Source: Halocatena marina (GTDB lineage: Archaea > Halobacteriota > Halobacteria > Halobacteriales > Haloarculaceae). Taken from it: a stretch of 64,000 nucleotides of DNA. A program made the translations under genes and the position numbers. Below the pieces are notes generated by a model that was not told the DNA's origin, searched no databases, and saw only the letters and a program-made list of their open reading frames with translations. Positions within the stretch are counted from its first letter, which is position 1, and each line of letters starts with the position of its first letter. The stretch spans positions 1,116,001 to 1,180,000 of the forward strand of contig NZ_JALLPK010000001.1 of assembly GCF_023276375.1 (NCBI RefSeq), in the 5' to 3' direction. Shown here one piece after another: positions 7,196-16,541 of the stretch.

Positions 7196-8458
7196 CTACG
7201 TTGAGGGTGGGATATCGACGATACCGATTGTCCACAGATCCTCGCTTGACTCCTGCGCACGAACCCCATCGACCGCACACCGCCAGCCCTTCCCTGGTCC
7301 GAGCCACCACGGATCGAACGTGTGCATTCCATCGTTCGCCCAGTCGCTGCCGAACTCGTGGAGCACGGGCGATCCGGAAACCTCTTGATCGGCGTACGTA
7401 GATGGTGAGAGGTCGGTCACCTCGTAGCATCGGATGCGATCGCCGTAATTTTCGACAGAGTCCTGAAAGTAGAGGAACAGCCGATCGTCAACGACGATTG
7501 GTCGGCCGCCTTGTCGGCCTGCTTGGAGTCGATCCGTGACGACGGGGTTGCCCTCGTGTGGAATCCACCCCTCGCGTTCGAGATCCGTCGAATGATACAC
7601 CATTACGTTCTCGTTGCCCCGCTCGGTGAACAGCCACCACCGCCCCTTGTACCGGACGAACGTCGGATCATGCGAGTAATACTCGACATCGATCGCGTTG
7701 CCGATATGCGTCCAGTCGGTGGGGAACCGCTGGGCTTTGTACAGCTCGACCTTCTTTCCCGTCGGTGGGCACATGTAATACTCGTTCTGATACTTCCAGA
7801 CGAGCGGGAAGGATGTGTGGTATCGCTTCGTGAGCACGACCTGGTTGTAGGTCCAGTGTAATCCATCCGAACTGGTGGCGTGCCCAATCGGGGCGTCCGG
7901 CCTCCGATTCTCGTTGACGATCTCGAAGAACATGTGCCACGTGCCCTCTTCGACGAACATGAACGGATCCGCAACGTAATCAACGGCTCCGTAGTCGGTT
8001 ACGTCACTGGCTCGCAACACGGGCGTGGCGTCCGACGGATGGAAATTCGTGCCCGTCGGAAGCGTTGCACCGTGCGGAGCGTGCGGCATCGTCGGAATCG
8101 TCTCGCCAACGTACAATGCCTCCTTGGTCTCGGATTCTGACTCCGCAGATGACTGCGTATCGGTAGATTCGGAGTCAGTCGGAGTATCTGTTTCAGACCG
8201 AGCTGGGGAATCTGCTGGAGTATCAGTTTCGGAGCGAGCGGGGACTTCCGCTGACTGCGTCTCTGTGGTTGGTGATTGGCTCTGAGTCGCTGTACTCTGT
8301 CTCTCTGGCTCTGGAGATGACTGTGTTGTAGCTGATGGAGATGAATCAGTGGATCGGTGGCTCGCTGTAGAAGGTGAGTCAGATTCCAACTGTTGGCAGC
8401 CAGTCATCGCGGCTATAAGTGACGTACTCAACAGAAACCGGCGTCGGGTCCAATCCAT
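7196..8458 (-). CDS. Tat lipoprotein with GH43-like five-bladed propeller domain
   Basis: The protein has 420 residues. Residues 1-21 are a Tat lipoprotein signal (RRR at 5-7, lipobox TGC21). Residues 22-115 are a Ser/Thr/Glu linker with near-repeats of PARSETDTPADS, a likely surface spacer. From about 125 comes a domain with the blade pattern of GH43/GH32-like propellers: VDYVADPFMFVEEGTWHMFFE, IGHATSSDGLHW, YYSHDPTFVRYKGRWWLF and ADQ-type turns. It most resembles the N-terminal glycosidase-like domain attached to eukaryotic inositolphosphorylceramide glycosyltransferases and surface polysaccharide clusters. It is anchored outside the cell and probably acts on, or binds, surface glycans. The substrate is unknown. 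Confidence 0.75.
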   Translation of the reverse strand: MDWTRRRFLLSTSLIAAMTGCQQLESDSPSTASHRSTDSSPSATTQSSPEPERQSTATQSQSPTTETQSAEVPARSETDTPADSPARSETDTPTDSESTDTQSSAESESETKEALYVGETIPTMPHAPHGATLPTGTNFHPSDATPVLRASDVTDYGAVDYVADPFMFVEEGTWHMFFEIVNENRRPDAPIGHATSSDGLHWTYNQVVLTKRYHTSFPLVWKYQNEYYMCPPTGKKVELYKAQRFPTDWTHIGNAIDVEYYSHDPTFVRYKGRWWLFTERGNENVMVYHSTDLEREGWIPHEGNPVVTDRLQAGRQGGRPIVVDDRLFLYFQDSVENYGDRIRCYEVTDLSPSTYADQEVSGSPVLHEFGSDWANDGMHTFDPWWLGPGKGWRCAVDGVRAQESSEDLWTIGIVDIPPST

Positions 8459-9170
8459 TATCTAAATTCCTGCAAACAAGGGCATCAAATTACCGATTTA
8501 TGTCTGTTCTAATTAATAATAGTTATCTGGGATAATCATTTTCAATATGCACGAAGTAGTGGAGTTTTCGAAAATAGTATAGTTGATTATTCATATTATA
8601 TGAGTGCTATTGGAAAGTTATGATCTTGACGAAGATGAACCCAAATGTGAGAATCGGTTTCGATTAGACAATACGAGGAGATAGACCACTTGATTCACTT
8701 CCAGTGTGAGACAGGTAACTGTTTACTTCCATGGGAATATGGCGTATCAATATCCATTACGATAATACAGTTGTAATGACATGGGAGTCTCCGTTTACAG
8801 ACGGAGAATAAGGTGGTTGCGTTAATCTCATTCCAGCGCCCAGCTCTTGGTATGACGCTGCCGGTGTTTGTGAGAGTGTTCAAATGTAGATTCGAGGGAG
8901 AGTGGATGTGAGTGCCCTCTCGTGAATCATTTATGGTGATCATGCTCGAATGATGAGATTCATCTTGGGGTACGCAACAGCACAGAACGCAGCTTTCCGT
9001 TGTGAACCAAACCCATCCGACCCACTATTGACAGAATTATTGAATGACTATGAATTTGATACAGTGGTGGTCGCTAAATACCTTAAAATCATGGTTAAAC
9101 AAGCTCTACTATAGTAGTAGCAAACTGCTGAACGATTCTCAATTCTGTAAATCCGTCCTGACGGTAGGCC
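8459..9170. other. AT-rich spacer with eroded sequence
   Basis: About 700 bases without a supported gene. The only structured item is the hairpin listed at 8789-8806. The rest may be decayed mobile DNA. Confidence 0.4.
8789..8806 (+). repeat. Hairpin resembling the 3' end of an IS200/IS605 (TnpB) element
   Basis: CTCCGT-TTACAG-ACGGAG forms a perfect 6-bp stem with a 6-nt loop, followed by AATAAGG. Haloarchaeal tnpB-only elements end in a similar short pyrimidine/purine hairpin with a TTTA-type loop followed by GGATGTCA-like sequence. No tnpB gene remains here, so at most this is a footprint. Confidence 0.3.
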
Positions 9171-9695
9171 TTATTCGGTTTCGTCTTGGTCCCGATACAT
9201 CGCAAGCTGCTCCAAGACGGTCTCACTACAGGTGCGGGTAGCATCGTATGGATCCGTCACTGCCGTAAACGGTGCTGTCCCATCGAAAGCGGCGGCTCGA
9301 TCGACGGCTTGATCAAGGCGAAAAAACGCATCACTCAACCTGGTCGCCGCAGTTTCGGGAGCCATCCACTCGTAGGAGTCGTGTTCGTCATTCAGAGAGA
9401 TCGTTCGCTCGTCGGTTTCGCATCGATACACGAGGGTGACCATCGGGTTTCCTGTCGTATCGTCGACCCAGCCGCCATACATTGCCTCAACCAGTGGACC
9501 CACTCGGCTGTCGATAGACAACTCCTCGCGTAACTCGCGCCGGAGTCCACCAATCAGTGTTTCACCATACTCGAACGTTCCTCCCGGTGGCTCCCAGTGA
9601 TCGTCGTTTCGTGTGAGTAATACCTCTTCATCTGGTCCGAACAGGATCGCTTTCTGCGTTATCTTTCCGATGTACGGGTCAGAATTTTTGGACAT
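9171..9695 (-). CDS. Nudix hydrolase
   Basis: The protein has 174 residues. The Nudix box lies at about residues 39-61: GTFEYGETLIGGLRRELREE, then LSI. It keeps the Gly, the first Glu and the REL-EE metal-binding glutamates. The N-terminal TQKAILFGPDEEVLLTRND strand pair and a C-terminal helical region complete the fold. It hydrolyses a nucleoside-diphosphate-linked compound with Mg2+. Nothing in the sequence selects ADP-ribose, NADH or (d)NTP as substrate. It is monocistronic and cytoplasmic. Confidence 0.88.
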   Translation of the reverse strand: MSKNSDPYIGKITQKAILFGPDEEVLLTRNDDHWEPPGGTFEYGETLIGGLRRELREELSIDSRVGPLVEAMYGGWVDDTTGNPMVTLVYRCETDERTISLNDEHDSYEWMAPETAATRLSDAFFRLDQAVDRAAAFDGTAPFTAVTDPYDATRTCSETVLEQLAMYRDQDETE

Positions 9696-9967
9696 ACGCC
9701 ATGAACACTCTCAGAAACTGATGAATATATCGGTTGCTTCACAACGACTGCAACAGATTCTCGTACGTTGATCGTCATCAATCTCTGTGAACGCGACGAT
9801 ATCGGGACTGATCAGCGGTGAAAGAGGTACTTTCTGGTATCTGGTCCTAATTTCTTACTCTTGATCTGTCCCTGCCGGCGCAAATAATCTGTTATTGCGT
9901 TTCGACAGCCTCGCTACTAGCAATCAATTATAGCGAAGTGTACGGTACTATTGGTGAGCAATTGGCG

Positions 9968-10450
9968 TCATGGGCAGTCATTCGGGAGGAACGCTTCGGG
10001 AGAACAGCCCCGTTCGGTAGCTTTCTCGAAAAAGTGGACGGCTGCTACCACGTCGGCGACGGTGTGAACACTTTCCGTGGGCGAACACGGCTCACTCAGC
10101 TCTCGGTGCCGAATCATCTCGTCAATTTGTTGACTGGCGAGTGTGTGAACAACGTGTTGGGCATCAGCAATCGCAGTCGAAGCAATCGGATGCACATGGT
10201 TCGAGCGACACATATCGTATAGATCGACAGCGGTCCCAATGGGAAGCGGACTACCAGTTTCGGTCACCACGATGACTCGTGACGGCGAGACTTCTTCCAG
10301 TTGGACGTACTTTGCTCGCACGTCGTAGATCCACTGGCCCTCTCCTTCGAGACCGTACTCACGACACCCTTCAAGTGCGTTCGTAGGATTCGTCCGCTCA
10401 TCAGTTGGCGGTGCGTTCTGTCCGTTGGATGATGTTGTGTGGTGTATCAT
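9968..10450 (-). CDS. Unidentified protein, last gene of the hydantoinase operon
   Basis: A 160-residue soluble acidic protein of no recognised family. It contains QWIYDVRAKYVQLEEVSPSR, a hydrophobic strand RVIVVTETG and a helical His-rich centre (ADAQHVVHTLASQQIDEM). The start codon overlaps the stop of the preceding gene (ATGA, 10447-10450), indicating translational coupling with it and so with hyuA-hyuB. Position suggests an accessory role in the same pathway. That is inference only. Confidence 0.55.
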   Translation of the reverse strand: MIHHTTSSNGQNAPPTDERTNPTNALEGCREYGLEGEGQWIYDVRAKYVQLEEVSPSRVIVVTETGSPLPIGTAVDLYDMCRSNHVHPIASTAIADAQHVVHTLASQQIDEMIRHRELSEPCSPTESVHTVADVVAAVHFFEKATERGCSPEAFLPNDCP

Positions 10451-10848
10451 GGGTGGGTGGTTGATACGGTAGTTGTGCTCTCGTTCGCCAGTTCAACGGT
10501 GAATGAACGGGAAGAGTGAGCAATCCACGGATGATATGAGACATCGAAATCGGTCGAAGTCCGTGTCGCACCGTGGCGAACGAGAGATTGATAGATCATA
10601 CAGTCGAAAGACATCAGAAGAGCGGCTAACTCGACATCACAGCAACATGCCACATCAATAACGTCGAAATCAGCTTCGGCGCGTTCGTCGGCATAGACAG
10701 TCGGAGAAATCAGTGATTCGTTGGGGAAACAATGTCGGACAAGTGAGGCCATCTCGTAAGCCTCAGGCCGGATTTCGTTCGTGCTAGCCGACTTCCCACT
10801 ACCGACCGCGTCGTGGCCGACTGCGATTGTCCGAGCGTTGGTTGACAT
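10447..10848 (-). CDS. Unidentified protein, third gene of the hydantoinase operon
   Basis: A 133-residue acidic protein of no recognised family, starting MSTNARTIAVGHDAVGSGKS. The GSGKS run resembles a P-loop but lacks the correctly placed first Gly (the sequence before GK does not fit GxxxxGK). A CCC cluster follows at IDVACCCDVE and a Cys at SFDCMIYQ, which is unusual for haloarchaea and might bind metal. It begins 10 nt after hyuB ends and overlaps the next gene by 4 nt, so it almost certainly belongs to the same transcript. Confidence 0.55.
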   Translation of the reverse strand: MSTNARTIAVGHDAVGSGKSASTNEIRPEAYEMASLVRHCFPNESLISPTVYADERAEADFDVIDVACCCDVELAALLMSFDCMIYQSLVRHGATRTSTDFDVSYHPWIAHSSRSFTVELANESTTTVSTTHP

Positions 10849-10858
10849 CTCTTGTGTC

Positions 10859-12652
10859 TCAGTTGTGTTGTGATCGGAGCGATTCGGTGGTCTCCCAATC
10901 GATCTCGTTGTCGTCGGTTATCTCGACGCCATATGCTTCGCGAGCGGCTTCTTGTGAGACGTATCCGTCGACGACATCGTCACAGACTTGTTCGGGGGAA
11001 CGGTCGTACGGGTCTCCGTATCCGCCACCGCCCCCGGTTCTGTTCGAGATGATCTCTCCCGGCATGAACGTCCCACGGAACATTCCAGCGTATTTTTCAC
11101 TACCAATATCAGTGTAGAGATCGTCGTTGTCGACCAGAATGTCGATCCGCTCCTTCCACGATTCGTCATCTGTGTTTGGATCGAGAACGACGACGTTTTT
11201 CGCGCCAGGCTTGCCGCCCTGTAATCCCCAGTTATCTGTCCGGGTCTTCTGAATAATCGAGAGCGCACCAACTGGTTCAGTGATCTCATAGTCCCGTCGG
11301 ATACCGAAGCCACCGCGATACTCACCAGGTCCGGCGGAGTCCTCACGGACCGAGAGCTGGTTGAACCGGATCGGCGCTTTGTTCTCGAAGACTTCTACTG
11401 GGATGTTTTGCACCATCGACTGACTGATGTGCATCAACGCGTTCCCTCCATCGTGATCAGCGCTGGCGCCCCTGCCAACGCCCTCATTGTTGGCTTCGAC
11501 GAACTGACGGCCTGTCTCTGGATCCTCACCGAAGAGCATGATGTCACAGATATCCCCGCCAGATGCTGCTGGAACAGCTTCGGGGAGTGCTTTCGAGAGT
11601 GCCTCATACACGACATCGATAGCGATGATAGCGGTCCAGATAGTGAACGTCGGCACTGGATAACTAGCATTGAAGATGTTATCCTCGTCCATGACGACCG
11701 AAATTGGTTCGTACTGCCCCGCGTTGGAGTCCTCCCCAGGGGTAGTAACTGTCTTAAAGCAGAGTTTGGCGACGCTTTCGGTCATTCCTGGTGGAATATT
11801 GAGTGGTTCGTCGACCGTTCCCGACGATCCGGTAAAGTCGACGGTGAAATCCTCGCCGTCGATTTCGACGGTCGCGTGGAGTTTGATTGGTTCCTTGCGG
11901 TCCGGAGCCGTCCCATCGGCGTAACCGGTCGCACTCCAACGACCGTCAGGAAGATCTGCGACCGCCTTCCGGGCGGTCCGTTCACCGTGATCGAGAATGC
12001 GATCGATAGCGGTCTCAATCGTGGCTGAGCCGTATTTGTCATAAAGTTCACAGAGTCGCTCCTTGCCGGTCCGCACCGCAGCGATCTGTGCGTTCAGATC
12101 ACCGATGACCTTATCGGGTATTCGAGAGTTGAATCGGATGATATCGAGAATTTCCTCATCTGGCTGACCGCCCTTGTACACCTTCGTCCCTGGGAAAATG
12201 ATTCCTTCCTGATGTATATCCTCTGAGTCGAGGACGTATCCTGAATCCTTTGCACCGAGATCGAGCCAGTGAGCGCGACAAGTCGTGTAACCGATGAGCT
12301 CGTCGTCGTAGAAAACGGGAGCGAACAGCAGAACATCGAGGGTATGCGTTCCGCTCCAATATGGATAGTTCATGATGAGAACATCTCCTGGCTCGAAGTT
12401 TTCCTCCCCAACGTATTCGACGGCTTTCTCGATGCCGTAGTCGTTCGCACCGAGGAAGAGAGCCAGCCCCGGTGAATCCGCGATGAGATTGAGATCGCGG
12501 TCGTAGATCGAAATACCGAAATCCAAGATTTCGTAGACGATGGTATTGTAGGCGGTTCGAACGAGTGTTCGCTGCATTTCGGTCGCTGCCGAGGTCAAGT
12601 AGTTCCGAATGACCTCAATTGTCGCTGCGTCAATATCGGTGGCGGTGTTCAT
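10859..12652 (-). CDS. hyuB: Hydantoinase/oxoprolinase subunit B (HyuB)
   Basis: This 597-residue protein matches the HyuB family over its whole usual length. The N-terminal VIRNYLTSAATEMQRTLVRT helix, the central YPYWSGTHTLDVLLFAPVFY region, the glycine-rich NRTGGGGGYGDPYDR and the tail DVVDGYVSQEAAREAYGVEI are all diagnostic. HyuA and HyuB together form ATP-dependent amidohydrolases that open cyclic amides (N-methylhydantoin, 5-oxoproline), or related carboxylases. The start ATG overlaps the stop of hyuA (12649-12652), so the two are translationally coupled. The ABC importer next door probably brings in the substrate. The exact substrate is unknown. Confidence 0.92.
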   Translation of the reverse strand: MNTATDIDAATIEVIRNYLTSAATEMQRTLVRTAYNTIVYEILDFGISIYDRDLNLIADSPGLALFLGANDYGIEKAVEYVGEENFEPGDVLIMNYPYWSGTHTLDVLLFAPVFYDDELIGYTTCRAHWLDLGAKDSGYVLDSEDIHQEGIIFPGTKVYKGGQPDEEILDIIRFNSRIPDKVIGDLNAQIAAVRTGKERLCELYDKYGSATIETAIDRILDHGERTARKAVADLPDGRWSATGYADGTAPDRKEPIKLHATVEIDGEDFTVDFTGSSGTVDEPLNIPPGMTESVAKLCFKTVTTPGEDSNAGQYEPISVVMDEDNIFNASYPVPTFTIWTAIIAIDVVYEALSKALPEAVPAASGGDICDIMLFGEDPETGRQFVEANNEGVGRGASADHDGGNALMHISQSMVQNIPVEVFENKAPIRFNQLSVREDSAGPGEYRGGFGIRRDYEITEPVGALSIIQKTRTDNWGLQGGKPGAKNVVVLDPNTDDESWKERIDILVDNDDLYTDIGSEKYAGMFRGTFMPGEIISNRTGGGGGYGDPYDRSPEQVCDDVVDGYVSQEAAREAYGVEITDDNEIDWETTESLRSQHN

Positions 12653-14697
12653 GCGTCTCCCCCTGTGATAAGAATATGACCGTAGTCGTCGATCGTTGCC
12701 TGCTGATCTGAGTGGAAAACCGTCGTTGTCGTTGCTTCCGTGATGATTGCCGGGCCAGATATTTCGTCGTTTGGTGCGAGCTGTTCGCGTCGGTACACGT
12801 CGAACTGCTCGTAGCTGTCCACAGCAAAGCAGTATGCCTCTCTGGTAGTTTCGGGTTCGAGCGGTGCACCCCGTGGCTCTTTCTGTTCGAGCTCGGGATT
12901 GTCACTCTCTCCAATCGCACGAACGCGAAGGTGTACTGCTTCGACGGGATCATCCATCGTGTGCCCATATCGCGTCTTATGATCTCGCTTGAAGCGGTCT
13001 GCAAGCGTATCGATCGAATCGATTCCCGCTGCCTCGACCTCAACGGTGTGCTCTTGACCGAAGTACCGCATCTCGATGGAACGTTCATACCGCTGGTCAC
13101 CTGGCGCGATACCCTCATTTTCGATGGTCTCCCGAGCGTCGGCTTCTAGTTTCCTGAAGGACGTCTCTAACGTATTGAGATCGACATCGTCGAGAACGGT
13201 GATATGTGTCTGTGAGAAGTCATAGACGATATCGGCCATCAGCATCCCCCACGCAGAGAAGACAGACGGTGCCTGCGGGACGATGACTTCGTTGAGACCC
13301 ATCTCACGCCCCAACAGCGGGACAAATAGTGGACCGGCACCGCCGTAGGCAACGGTCGAAAAGTCGCGTGGATCAAGCCCTTTCTCGACGGTAATCTCAC
13401 GAATCGTACCGATCGTGTTGGCGAGCGTGACATCAAGGACGCCTTTGCTCACAGCATCGACACTAGAATCGAGTGGATCAGCAAGCTCGCGCTGGAGCCC
13501 ATCGATTGCGCCGTCGTAGTCGAGTTCCATGTCGCCACCGAGAAACGCATCGGGATCGATATAATGGAGCGCGAGCGCAGCGTCGGTGACCGTTGGTTGT
13601 TCGCCACCTTTGCCATAACAGATTGGGCCGGGATCGGCACCCGCGGACTGTGGACCGACTTTCAGGAGGGAGCCGTCGAGCCACGCGATGGAACCACCCC
13701 CAGCACCGATGGTCCGGATATCGTAGACAGGAATCATCATGGGCTGGTGTTCGAGTGAAGCAGTGTACTCCACGACCGGAGAGCCTCCTTCGATAACACA
13801 GGCGTCGAGGCTTGTTCCACCCATGTCGACAGTGATGAGATCCTCACGACCGAGAACTTCGCCGACGTTGGATGCGCCAATGAGTCCGCCGGCGGGTCCC
13901 GAGAGAATGGTATGAACCGGAGCTGTCGTCGCGCTATCAGCTGTGAATGTCCCTCCCCCAGAACGAGTCACGAAGAACGATCCATCGAACCCTCGCTCTC
14001 CCAGCGCACCAGCGAGCTTCTCGACGTACGATCCGAAGATAGGTTTGATATATGCGTCGAGAACGGCAGTGCTCGTCCGTTCGTACTCTCGGTACTCACC
14101 GGTGATATCGCTCGATACCGAAACGCTGACCGCTGGGAAAGTTTCACGGATCAGTTCGGCTGCCCGTACTTCATGATCGTCATTCTGATATGAGTGTAAG
14201 AAACACACGGCGATCGCTTCGATCCCGTGGTCGGTAACGAGTTCATCTGCTGCTTGGATAACAGCGCTTTCATCGAGTTCATCGATAACGTCACCATCGG
14301 CGTTGAGGCGACCAGGGACCTCCTTGCACCGCCGTCGAGGTACGAGAGATTCGGGCTTCTCGTAGTTGATGTCGTACATTGCCGACCGTTCGAGATTGGT
14401 GCGGCCGATTTCGTAGACGTCTCTAAATCCGGTGTTCGTAATGATCCCTGTTCGAGCACCCTTGCGTTCAAGTACGGCGTTGAGTCCGAGTGTTGTTCCG
14501 TGGACGAACGCCGTTGTATTCTCCAAGCTGGCGTCCACTCTCTCACTTGAATTCAGTACACCCTGCGTCGGATCGGTTGGTGTTGTAGCTGCTTTTTCTA
14601 TGTTAATATTGCCTGACTCGCGGTCGAACGTGATGGCATCGACAAAGGTACCACCGATGTCGACCGCGAGCCAGTCTGATGTGGGAGAATTTGTCAT
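12649..14697 (-). CDS. hyuA: Hydantoinase/oxoprolinase subunit A (HyuA)
   Basis: This 682-residue protein is the ATPase half of the HyuAB enzyme. The first ASKHA phosphate loop VDIGGTFVDAITFD is at residues 12-25. VHGTTLGLNAVLERKGARTG follows at about 66-85, a second motif ITVDMGGTSLDACV lies at about 287-300, and AYGGAGPLFVPLLGREMGL is near 440. The C-terminal beta domain completes the standard HyuA layout. ATP drives hydrolysis of a cyclic amide bond. It is the first gene of the operon hyuA-hyuB-orphan-orphan. The promoter must lie in the 178-bp spacer shared with the divergent importer operon at 14876. Confidence 0.92.
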   Translation of the reverse strand: MTNSPTSDWLAVDIGGTFVDAITFDRESGNINIEKAATTPTDPTQGVLNSSERVDASLENTTAFVHGTTLGLNAVLERKGARTGIITNTGFRDVYEIGRTNLERSAMYDINYEKPESLVPRRRCKEVPGRLNADGDVIDELDESAVIQAADELVTDHGIEAIAVCFLHSYQNDDHEVRAAELIRETFPAVSVSVSSDITGEYREYERTSTAVLDAYIKPIFGSYVEKLAGALGERGFDGSFFVTRSGGGTFTADSATTAPVHTILSGPAGGLIGASNVGEVLGREDLITVDMGGTSLDACVIEGGSPVVEYTASLEHQPMMIPVYDIRTIGAGGGSIAWLDGSLLKVGPQSAGADPGPICYGKGGEQPTVTDAALALHYIDPDAFLGGDMELDYDGAIDGLQRELADPLDSSVDAVSKGVLDVTLANTIGTIREITVEKGLDPRDFSTVAYGGAGPLFVPLLGREMGLNEVIVPQAPSVFSAWGMLMADIVYDFSQTHITVLDDVDLNTLETSFRKLEADARETIENEGIAPGDQRYERSIEMRYFGQEHTVEVEAAGIDSIDTLADRFKRDHKTRYGHTMDDPVEAVHLRVRAIGESDNPELEQKEPRGAPLEPETTREAYCFAVDSYEQFDVYRREQLAPNDEISGPAIITEATTTTVFHSDQQATIDDYGHILITGGDA

Positions 14698-14843
14698 GTG
14701 ATTATGTAGGAACAGGGGGGTAATTATACCTTATGCTGCCTTTCGACTTTTCGTTCATGGTAGGATTCGAAATGAACATTAGAGAGGGTATCGACGCACG
14801 ATATAGATATTCCTTCAAACGATAGGGAGACATGATCCACAAC

Positions 14844-14850
14844 ATTTATT
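14844..14850 (+). promoter_or_regulatory. TATA-like box of the ABC importer operon
   Basis: ATTTATT lies 26-32 nt before ATG 14876, consistent with a leaderless transcript and with that ATG as the start rather than the in-frame TTG at 14849. Confidence 0.45.
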
Positions 14851-14875
14851 GGTCATTAATGTGCAATGTTATACT

Positions 14876-16534
14876 ATGACAAATGAAAACATCAAGATCG
14901 ACAGAAGAAATGTCTTAAAATATGCCGGCGCGGTTGGAACAGTTGGTTTGCTTGCTGGTTGCATCGGCAACCAAAAGCAAGGAGAAAATACCACGACAGA
15001 TGGGGGAAATGAGCAAGGAGACACTAGCTTCACCTACGTTACAACCCTGACGCCTGGTTCTCTCGATCCGATGAAAGGATCAGACAATCTTGAGACGATC
15101 TTCACTCACAATCTCTATGATCCACTTCTCTACTATAGCAATTCGACACCCCCAAAACTCAAATCGTGGCTCGCAAAGGACTGGTCGGTCGCTGACGACG
15201 ATCGGACGTACACGCTCAACCTTCAGGAAAATGCCACGTTCCACAATGGCGATTCTGTGACAGCCGAGGACGTGAAGTACTCCGTCCAACGCATGCACGA
15301 CATCAAACAAGGATTCTCGTGGATGTGGTCTGATATTCTCAAGCCACAGAACGTGACAGCGGTTGATGAGACAACCGTGGAGATGAAAACCTCGAAGGTG
15401 TTTGCCCCGTTCCCATACACACTTCCGTTTCTCTTCGTCGTCAATAAAAATCAGATACAACAACACGCCAAAGACAGCGGAAAGTTTGGCACGAATGGTG
15501 ATTACGCCACTTCGTGGTTGGAAAACAACGATGCAGGGAGCGGCCCATACAAACTCACCAACCGGAAGCGAAAGCAGCAGGTCGTCCTCAAAAAGAACAG
15601 CGACTGGTGGGGTTCGTTCGCTGACGGCAACGTCTATGAGACAGTAACGACTGAAATGGTCGAAGAGGCCGCAACGGTCGCTGGGAAGGTGAAAGATGGA
15701 TCTGCTGATATGTCTGATCGGTGGCTGTCACTCAAGCAGTATTCGTCGCTCGGCAATGTCGATGGCGTAACTGTCCACGCGAAAGCAACGTTCAACCCGC
15801 TCTATATATTCATGCACAACCAGCGTGAACCGCTGTCGGATAAGAACGTTCGAAAGGCAATCTCGTACGCGCTCGACTACAATGCGGTACTCAACGATGT
15901 CATGAGCGGAGAGTCAGACCACCTCGTTGGTCCGCTTCCTGATGCGATGTGGGGCCACACTGCTGATCTACCGAAATACAAGCACAACTTCGAGACGGCA
16001 CGAAAGCACCTCGATAAATCCAATTTCTCCGCTGGAGATATCGACCTCACCTACACATACGTCACTGGTCTTTCTGTTGAGAAGAACGTCGGACTGCTCC
16101 TCCAGAAAAACCTGGACAAGATTGGAATCAATCTCGAGATCCAGAAAGCTCCGTGGTCGAAAATCACATCGATGGCGAGCAAAAAGAGCTCGACACCGGA
16201 TATGCTTGCTATCTACCTCTCATTCAGTTACGTAGACCCGGATACGTTTCTCTACCCAGCATGGCACAGCAACTCTCACGGCTCGTGGACTAGTGCCTCG
16301 TGGTATGAAAATAAAAAGGTCGATCAACTCCTCACCAAAGGACGTCAGACGACGGGGAAGAAAAATCGGATTCCGATTTACAAAAACGCACAGCGACTCA
16401 TCGCGGAGGACGCACCGGCTCTGTTTGTGATGAATAAGGCGACGCGCAATGCTCTCAAGAAAGACGTTCAGGGCTTCAACGACAACGGCATCGCCGGTTA
16501 CAGGCAGACGTACCACTGGTTCACTAAATCGTAA
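14876..16534 (+). CDS. ABC transporter substrate-binding lipoprotein (peptide/nickel type)
   Basis: The protein has 552 residues from the ATG. The Tat lipoprotein signal has R10-R11 and lipobox LAGC29. An acidic linker follows, then the family 5 extracellular solute-binding fold: LTPGSLDPMKGSDNLE, HNLYDPLLYY, the conserved NATFHNGDSVTAEDVKYSVQR, SGPYKL, and AISYALDYNAVLNDV about residue 340. It catches oligopeptides or other small molecules outside the membrane and delivers them to the permeases encoded just downstream. It is divergent from hyuAB, so a cyclic dipeptide, hydantoin or pyroglutamyl compound is a plausible ligand. That is inference. Confidence 0.93.
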   Translation: MTNENIKIDRRNVLKYAGAVGTVGLLAGCIGNQKQGENTTTDGGNEQGDTSFTYVTTLTPGSLDPMKGSDNLETIFTHNLYDPLLYYSNSTPPKLKSWLAKDWSVADDDRTYTLNLQENATFHNGDSVTAEDVKYSVQRMHDIKQGFSWMWSDILKPQNVTAVDETTVEMKTSKVFAPFPYTLPFLFVVNKNQIQQHAKDSGKFGTNGDYATSWLENNDAGSGPYKLTNRKRKQQVVLKKNSDWWGSFADGNVYETVTTEMVEEAATVAGKVKDGSADMSDRWLSLKQYSSLGNVDGVTVHAKATFNPLYIFMHNQREPLSDKNVRKAISYALDYNAVLNDVMSGESDHLVGPLPDAMWGHTADLPKYKHNFETARKHLDKSNFSAGDIDLTYTYVTGLSVEKNVGLLLQKNLDKIGINLEIQKAPWSKITSMASKKSSTPDMLAIYLSFSYVDPDTFLYPAWHSNSHGSWTSASWYENKKVDQLLTKGRQTTGKKNRIPIYKNAQRLIAEDAPALFVMNKATRNALKKDVQGFNDNGIAGYRQTYHWFTKS

Positions 16535-16541
16535 CTACTAC

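Noticed and set aside
10447..10848. P-loop NTPase reading of GSGKS near the N-terminus
   Set aside because: The spacing to the preceding Gly does not fit GxxxxGK[ST] and no Walker B was found.
11408..12028. Long plus-strand frames opposite hyuB and hyuA
   Set aside because: Antisense shadows of two strongly supported genes.
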